From Piromyces finnis (Eukaryota > Neocallimastigomycota > Neocallimastigomycetes > Neocallimastigales > Neocallimastigaceae), in contig MCFH01000059.1 in assembly GCA_002104945.1 (NCBI GenBank), forward strand, positions 1 through 64,000: a stretch of DNA of 64,000 nucleotides, written 5' to 3'. Within the stretch, counting starts at the first letter, position 1. Each line of letters begins with the position of its first letter. Below, piece by piece: positions 57,451-64,000 of the stretch. The translations under genes and the position numbers were made by a program. The notes under the pieces were generated by a model, which saw nothing but the letters and a program-made list of their open reading frames with translations, did no database searches and was not told the origin of the DNA.

Positions 57451-60400
57451 ATAATTCATTCTCATAAGGAATCTAAATATTAATTTTTTTTCTTCATATT
57501 TTATTATTCACTTTCATTTTTAATTATATTTAAAAAGATACCAAGAGGATGTAATAGTCGAGAAATAAATGTATTATTTGACCCAAATAAAAACTTTTTT
57601 ATATCCAAACCACACCCTATCAATGTAAAAAATGTATATACTCTTACTGAAAATGAGATTTTATTGCATGATATTCGTTACTCTAAACATCCACTTCTTT
57701 CCATTAATCATAATTATGGTGATAATATTCCAAATGGAATGGACATCACTCCTACATATTATAATAATTTAGCATCAGGTAAAAAAAAAAAAAAAAAAAA
57801 AAAATAAAAGTAGAGATATAAGAATTTTTATTTTAACAATTTAAGCAAATATCTTTATTAATTATTATTATTATTATTTAAAGATATGGTATTTTTATGG
57901 AATTCTTATACTGGTGCTAGTGCTATAAATATTATTCACCCATATTCTAAAAATAAAAATAATGAAACCCAATATGATGTACCATTTATTAATCATTACA
58001 ATTTTTCTATTGAATCATATAATCAAGAACATTATTCTACCAAAGAATTACTTTCCAAAAAACAATATTTAAAAATTAATTCTGAAGATCTCATTCACCA
58101 TTCTTCACCTTTGAAAGGTTTCACAAGCCTTTCCTCACATCATGATACCAATACTGATGAAATTCATATATTTCAACTGTCGGATCGTGGTAATATCTTT
58201 TATAATACATTACTAGTAAAATGTCATACTAAATCAACCTTATCAAATGATGCTAAAGAAAATGTATCAGCAACAAATTTTTCATCAAGTGTTCTTTCAT
58301 TAAATGACTATGATAAAAATTCGAAATTATTTAGTGTTCCTTTAGAAAAGAAAGTAATATCACCATTATCAAAAAGCATATCCCAACTTACTTTAGTTAA
58401 TGAAGATTCTTCTTCTTTTGACTCCTTTCTTAATCCTTCACAAAATAATACCTTCGATTCTAGCAGTCAAAATACAATAATAAATGAACAAGATGATTCT
58501 CAAGGAAATCAAAAATTAAACATTAATAATTTATTATTATTAGAAGATGAAAGTGAAGAAGAGGAAACCAAAAGCATGAAAAATGATAATCATGATGATT
58601 TATCTAGTCCAGATATGACTTTTACCACATTATCATCTTCACATTCTCGTCAATCACGGGATCGTAAAAATTCAGTTCCTTCTTTATCATTAAGTGAGGA
58701 TGCTAATCTTGAAAATACAGTTAATTTAAATAATTTACCAATTGATAAGAAAAAACCAGCGAGTAAAAAAATGAAAGATAAAATTGAAGTAAAAACTTCA
58801 ATTGAGGATCGAAAAAACTTTATTAACAATGAATCTATGGTGCGTGATCGTATGGCGTATAGTTCACAAGATTACACATCTCTATATCAATATCTTACTA
58901 AGGATACATTACTTCCTCGAGATATTTCTTCTATACATGGATTTATTCAATATTTTAATCGGGAAGTTATTCAACATGAAGTAAAGGATAGTGTTAATTT
59001 AATGAAAAATAATATTATGGTGAAATCATTGTAAGTTGCCTATTTAAATAATATTAAATTTAAGTAAAAACATGTTTTTTTTTAAATTAATTATTATTAA
59101 TTTTTTTTTATTTAAGAAATGAAATACATCAAAGATTATCTGATCATGACAATCAATATTCTAGTTCTACAAAAACAATGACTGAACTTCCTGAACAAAA
59201 TTATAACCCAAATATTGATTGGACTAATCCACTTTTTAGAAAAGAATTCAATCAATTATTAAAAAAATATTTCCCAAAAGAAAAAATTATTAAAATAAAT
59301 CAACGTTTTCTTCCTTTTAAAGAATGCGATGAAGATTTGGTAAATTTTTTCAAGCTCAGAGAAAGCTTAGATATAGTATTACCTAACCAAGAAACTTTTC
59401 AACCATCAGATTCATGTTATGATGAAAATGGACAAGTTAGTGGTCATGAAGCGTTAAAAAATTTTATAGCCTATTCTATTTGGTCAGCATCTCAAGTTTG
59501 TAATCCTCATCATGAAACAGAGATTTCTCATGAATCTATCTATCGAATGATTCATGATTATCTAGAAGAATTAAGTCTCAATCAAGTTTCTCTGGATAAT
59601 AAAGCAAATGAGAATAAAGATGAAGTTGATAATGATAATAAAGATAAAACTATATCGAAAAAACAACAATTCCAAGAACACACTTCGGATGAATTTCAAG
59701 CGTTAATTGAAGCATTTAGTGAGTACGAGAAAGCCTATAATAAATACAAAAATGCTAAACGTGTCGTATCAAAAAAAGAAAAGGAATTAGGTGTAGATTT
59801 AATTTCAAAAAAGTATTATGAATTGGAAGAAGAAAAAGAAGGAATAGAAGAAAATCAAGAAGGAGAAAATAAAGATGAAATGAATAATCATGAAATAAAT
59901 GAAGTGAAATCAAATCTAAGAATAAAGCTAAAAACGAAGCATCTACCAAAAGAAAAGAAAAAATTACGAAAGAAATGGAAGAAAAAAATGAAATCAGAAT
60001 TAAGACGAATTCGAAAATTTGATCGAGAAGTACTTCCCTTTGTAAAACGAAAATTATTTGTATCTGAATTATCACCCTATGTTATACCCATTTCTGAGCA
60101 AACACGTATTTTATTAAGTCATTATGAACATGAAAATCTAGTTTTGCCAAATCAACAAAAAGGACGAGAAAGTAAAGATAATTACTCTGATTTTGTAAAT
60201 GAAAAGGAAGAATTGTATAATAATTATACCAAAGATTCTTCTTTATCCTTTAAAAAAGAAGAAAAGAATCCATGGGCATATTTAGAAAATATTGATTTAG
60301 ATCAATTGATTCAAGATGATAGTGAAAACTTTAAATTCAATCAAAAAGAAAAAGAGGATGATGAATTTTTAAGTTATATGAAATCTCAAAATCTTATCAA

Positions 60401-61784
60401 AGAAGATTTAGAAAATAATGAAAATAGAATGATAGTCAAAGAAGAAGAGGAACATACGAACTCATTGAATCATAATTCTGAAATGTCTGATAGGTTGCAG
60501 GAAAATGATATAAATACCCAACTAATTGAAGATTCCAATTCAATATCAACAATGGAGCATAATATAAGAAATATGAATAATAATACTGAAGAAGATATAA
60601 AGGTTGATACCACTAATGAAAAAGGAAGTAATTTACCAAGTTTACAAGATCGACAAAAAGAGAATACCAATGATACTCTTCAAGAAATTATTATTCGAGA
60701 TGTAAAAGAAAATGAATTAACTAAAAATGAAACGGAAAGTATTTCTATGAGAATTGATCATACAGAAAAACAAAATTCGTTAGAATTCATTTCTCCCACA
60801 CCCGATTATTTCTCTAATCTCATTTCAGAATCGATAGAGGATTTAGACCCCATGATCCATTCTCAATTTAATAATATTGAAAAGAAAATAAGTACTCCAA
60901 TATCAAATGAGAATGACCAAAAAGATAAAACAAAGGAAACTATTGTGATGACAGAAGAGAATAAGAACAAAGAAATAGATCCTAAAGAGAATGAAAATAA
61001 AGAAAAAATAAAGGCTATGATAGAAAGTACTGAAAATGAGATTAATGTATTAATAAATGAAAAAGATAAACAAGTTGATTTTGTAAAAGAAGGTGAAAAA
61101 GAAGAAAATAGAATTGAAATTGACGAAAAAGATGAAGAAGACAACTCTCATCCAACAACAACACCAACAATTTATCAATCCTTCCCTAATATCTTTAATA
61201 CTGAACAATATAAACAACTTTTACTACATCATCCAGATCTTTGTAACATTCATATTAATACTCAATATCTTTCTATTCTTTTTGATATTTCTCTATTAGG
61301 CATGAATTATTTTAATATCGAGAAAAAAAGTAATAATAGATCACGTTCTCATTCTCATAACCATAAAAATTCTTTAAAGCCAAATCAAATACAGTCCCAT
61401 TCCTTTTCTCTTGTTCCTTCTAAACGGTCTTATTCAAGTTCACATACCAGCGGCTTATTCCACCAAAATTATCAAGAATCAAAATTAAGAAAGTTAGCCT
61501 CACCTCCATCTTCTGGATCATCAAAACCAATGTCATTATTATTTGAAGAACCAGAGCCTAATTCCAATTTCCAAGAAGATCATTCTTTAATACATTCTAA
61601 ATTGAAAAAAGAGGTATCTTTTGGCGATGGTGCCACTCCATCTACTCCTACTAAAATTAAAAATTCTAACTTGGAACAATCTCAAGCTAGTTCTTCAATA
61701 CCAATTGTTATACCTTTTTCAAATGATACCATCCATACTAATCATGAAATATTTCATCGAAAAAGAAGACGTTATGCTTTTTAA
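55816..61784 (+). CDS. RRN6/TAF1C-like Pol I core-factor subunit candidate, eight exons
   Basis: Exons 55816-55921, 56099-56190, 56339-56567, 56817-57162, 57278-57392, 57538-57778, 57884-59030 and 59117-61784 all join in phase to 1648 codons (1647 aa). The first about 450 residues look like a WD-type beta-propeller: GIVKLFNINTQ, CAYMNHPKLLLYTNNKSINLLDSR, KHPLLSINHNYGD and MVFLWNSYTG. The sequence HPxxLLYxxxxxxxLLDxR and the extreme C-terminus KRRRYAF (basic then aromatic) are what I know from fungal RRN6 and TAF1C, which bind the rDNA promoter with RRN7/RRN11. The middle and end are long, acidic and coiled (EEKEGIEENQEGENKDEMNN), making it about twice the usual length. Introns hold (ATT)n, T48 and A24 runs. 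The family call is moderate; another propeller protein is possible. Confidence 0.72.
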
Positions 61785-62308
61785 AAAAAAAAAAAAAACT
61801 TTTTTTTATTTTTAAATCTCACCTTCTCCCCCCCCCAAAAAAAATGTATTATATCCAAGAATAAATTTTATATAAAAAAAAAAAAGAAAAAAAAAATTTT
61901 TATAATATTATTTAAATCTATTATATGTTTAAACGACAATAATTTTAAGTAATAATAGTATTTCTATTGAATATGTAGCTCTTATATTTTAAAATAACAA
62001 ATAATTTTTGATTTTATTTATCTTTTTTTTTTTTTTTTTTTTATTATATATATAAAAAATATTTTATATATTAAAATAAAAATTACTTTGCCTATTTATA
62101 AAATTTATTTTTTATTTGTGTATTTATTATTATTATCTATTTTTTTTTACCTATATGGAAAAGATGAAAACACACTAAAATATTTAAAAAAAAAAAAAAA
62201 AAAAAAAATAAAAATATAAAATTGTATCTTTTTGTAATAAATATTAATTATTTATTGGTATATAAAATTTAACAATTTCTTTCTTTTTCTTTTTTTTTTA
62301 TATACTTT

Positions 62309-62341
<33 letters not shown>

Positions 62342-62988
62342 ATTAATTATCTAATTCACAAAAAAATTAAAAATTTTCTATTTTTATAAAATGTTTTTTT
62401 TATTTTTTTATTTTATTTTTTTTATTTTTTTTTTTTTTTAATTTTATAAAACTATTTTTTTCAATTTCTATAATGGTATTAATTATATAATCATTTAAAA
62501 AGAATAACTTTTATAAAAGGTTATTAGTTAAAATAGTTTTATAAAATATATTTTTTCTTTTTCCTTTGTAATAATTATTTGTAAATAAGGTTTTAATTTT
62601 TTTTTTAATCTTTTTTTGTTTGTTTTAAAGTTGTTTTATTCCTTTTTCATCGTAAAAGTGAATGACTATTTTGATGATGTTTCATTTTTTATTTATTTTT
62701 ATTTTTTATTTTTTTTTTTTTTTCATTGTTTTTAATCATTATTTTATTTTATTTATTATTTTATTTTTTATTTTTTTATTTTTTTTTTTTTACTTTTATT
62801 TTGTTCTTATTTTTAATGTCTTTGATTGATGGATTTATCTTTTATCTAATATTCTTTAAACTATCTATAACTTGGTTATAATACTCATTTTATTAATCGA
62901 ATAGATGATACTATTTAATTGCTAAAAATATATATATAACTTTTTACTCTTTGGAATTTTTTTTTTCGGAAATAAATAAATAATAATA

Positions 62989-63019
<31 letters not shown>

Positions 63020-63660
63020 TTCTATATATATATATATTTTAATATTGATAAAGAATAAATACTTTTTTTATTCTTAGGTATAAAATAAAAAACTATATAT
63101 ATAAAAATATAGTTTAGTTAAAATGATTTATTTGGTATATTAAAAAAAGTATTTTCTTTTTTTCTAGGAAATCTGATGGGTTTTTCTTTCATTTATATTA
63201 TATATTACATATGTATATAAACTGTCTAGTCTTTTAACTGTTGAAGTGTTGATTAAATTTTATATATATTAAATAAAAACGATATATTATTATTATTATT
63301 ACTGTTATTATTTCTTTTGGTGATGGTGATAAAAATGTACTTTTATTAATTTCTAATAGAATCAAAAATATGATATATGTTAAAAAAAAAAAAAGAATTT
63401 AAAAATTTCAATGTTTTTATTACTTCTTTTTCCCTCTTTTGTAGCCTTAAATTTATTTTCAAATGATAAATAGAAATTTAAAACTTTATATTTTTTCTTT
63501 CTCCAATATAATTTCTACTTTATGACAATACCACTAATATTACCTTCTCCATAACCTTTCATTTTCTTATATTTTGATTTCTGCTTTTTTTTTTTTTTAA
63601 TTGTTTCTTTTTCCCTTTCTTCTTCCCCTTTATACATTTATAATCAGTGTCGTCATTTTT
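61785..63660. other. Homopolymer-dense spacer
   Basis: Convergent 3' flanks. Contains a rare C9 tract (about 61830-61838), A-runs of 20-28 (62186-62208, 62313-62340) and T-rich DNA. No gene seen. Confidence 0.6.
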
Positions 63661-64000
63661 TTAATTCTTTGAAATTAAGGAATCAACCCATCCCATGATA
63701 TTATTTTGAATATCTTTCATATCATAAAGATGAAAAATTCTTAGTACAGCTTCCAATTCATTTAAATGATCCATTGTGTAATCAGTAAAGTTGTCTTGAA
63801 TGGAAGGACGATGTTGATAATCATCAACCAACTTCAGTGCTTGTATCCATTTCTCTGGAAGATTAGGATTAATACGTTGAATGGTATCATGAAGAGCTTC
63901 CATACGAATCTGATGATTTACTTTATGATTATTATTATGTAATATGTTAAGAATTGAAGATTCTGATGGTAACAATATACTTGCGGAAAAAGGATTAATT
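63661..64000 (-). CDS. C-terminal part of an unrecognised gene running off the right edge
   Basis: The minus-strand frame is open from the window edge to a TAA at 63661, so the start lies outside. The 113 visible residues are soluble and helical: LPSESSILNILHNNNHKVNH, TIQRINPNLPEKWIQALKLV, DHLNELEAVLRIFHLYDMKD, ending IMGWVDSLISKN. Base composition is clearly coding (higher GC than flanks). No domain is recognised. Confidence 0.75.
   Translation of the reverse strand, partial: INPFSASILLPSESSILNILHNNNHKVNHQIRMEALHDTIQRINPNLPEKWIQALKLVDDYQHRPSIQDNFTDYTMDHLNELEAVLRIFHLYDMKDIQNNIMGWVDSLISKN

Overview
The window is eukaryotic, extremely AT-rich DNA. It has long homopolymer and trinucleotide runs, short GT-AG introns and isolated gene islands. 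Together with the protein content (a CotH kinase-like protein, a leucine-rich-repeat protein with hevein-type chitin-binding domains, a CBM1-like secreted protein, a family 2 glycosyltransferase and a class C-like receptor with a repetitive ectodomain), this points to an anaerobic gut fungus (Neocallimastigomycota). That assignment is inference from composition and gene families.

Left edge (1-3360): the 3' half of a Ty3/gypsy chromovirus (integrase plus chromodomain) appears inserted into an older Ty3-like copy. The 3' LTR of the older copy stops 17 bp before an intact tRNA-Cys(GCA), the spacing known for Ty3 targeting of Pol III start sites.

3.8-12.3 kb: two convergent paralogous Sen1/Upf1-type helicase genes sharing three intron positions. 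The plus-strand copy is intact (about 962 aa). The minus-strand copy has two frameshifts and lacks a region between the Walker A and DEA(C/S) motifs. It runs on through a tandemly repeated exon-plus-intron unit into a dilute (DIL, class V myosin globular tail-like) domain with an in-frame TGA. A short LSU rRNA fragment lies between the two genes.

13.9-18.5 kb: a J-domain gene, a three-exon HSP20 gene (minus) and a coiled-coil protein. 19.5-24.5 kb: an 11-exon gene for a secreted beta-helix-like ectodomain, an EGF-like module and a seven-helix class C GPCR-like domain.

25.6-36.8 kb: a decayed LINE endonuclease copy, a four-exon LRR/hevein protein, an unrecognised gene with apparent frame changes, a long (ATT)n array beside an Asn-rich relic, and a CBM1-like secreted protein. 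36.8-47.6 kb: a gene-poor stretch, then a secreted histidine-phosphatase-like protein, a secretory GT2 and a CotH-like protein with a GPI-like tail.

48.3-50.9 kb holds a small tandem gene family with intact and decayed copies. 53.9-55.0 kb holds a small membrane protein and a striking overlapping hairpin. 55.8-61.8 kb holds an eight-exon, 1647-aa gene resembling RRN6/TAF1C of the Pol I core factor. The 3' end of a minus-strand gene runs off the right edge.

Several otherwise convincing genes carry single-base frame breaks, mostly in or next to homopolymers. These could be assembly errors or real decay, and raw reads would decide. Exon models were built by eye from frame, splice signals and protein continuity.
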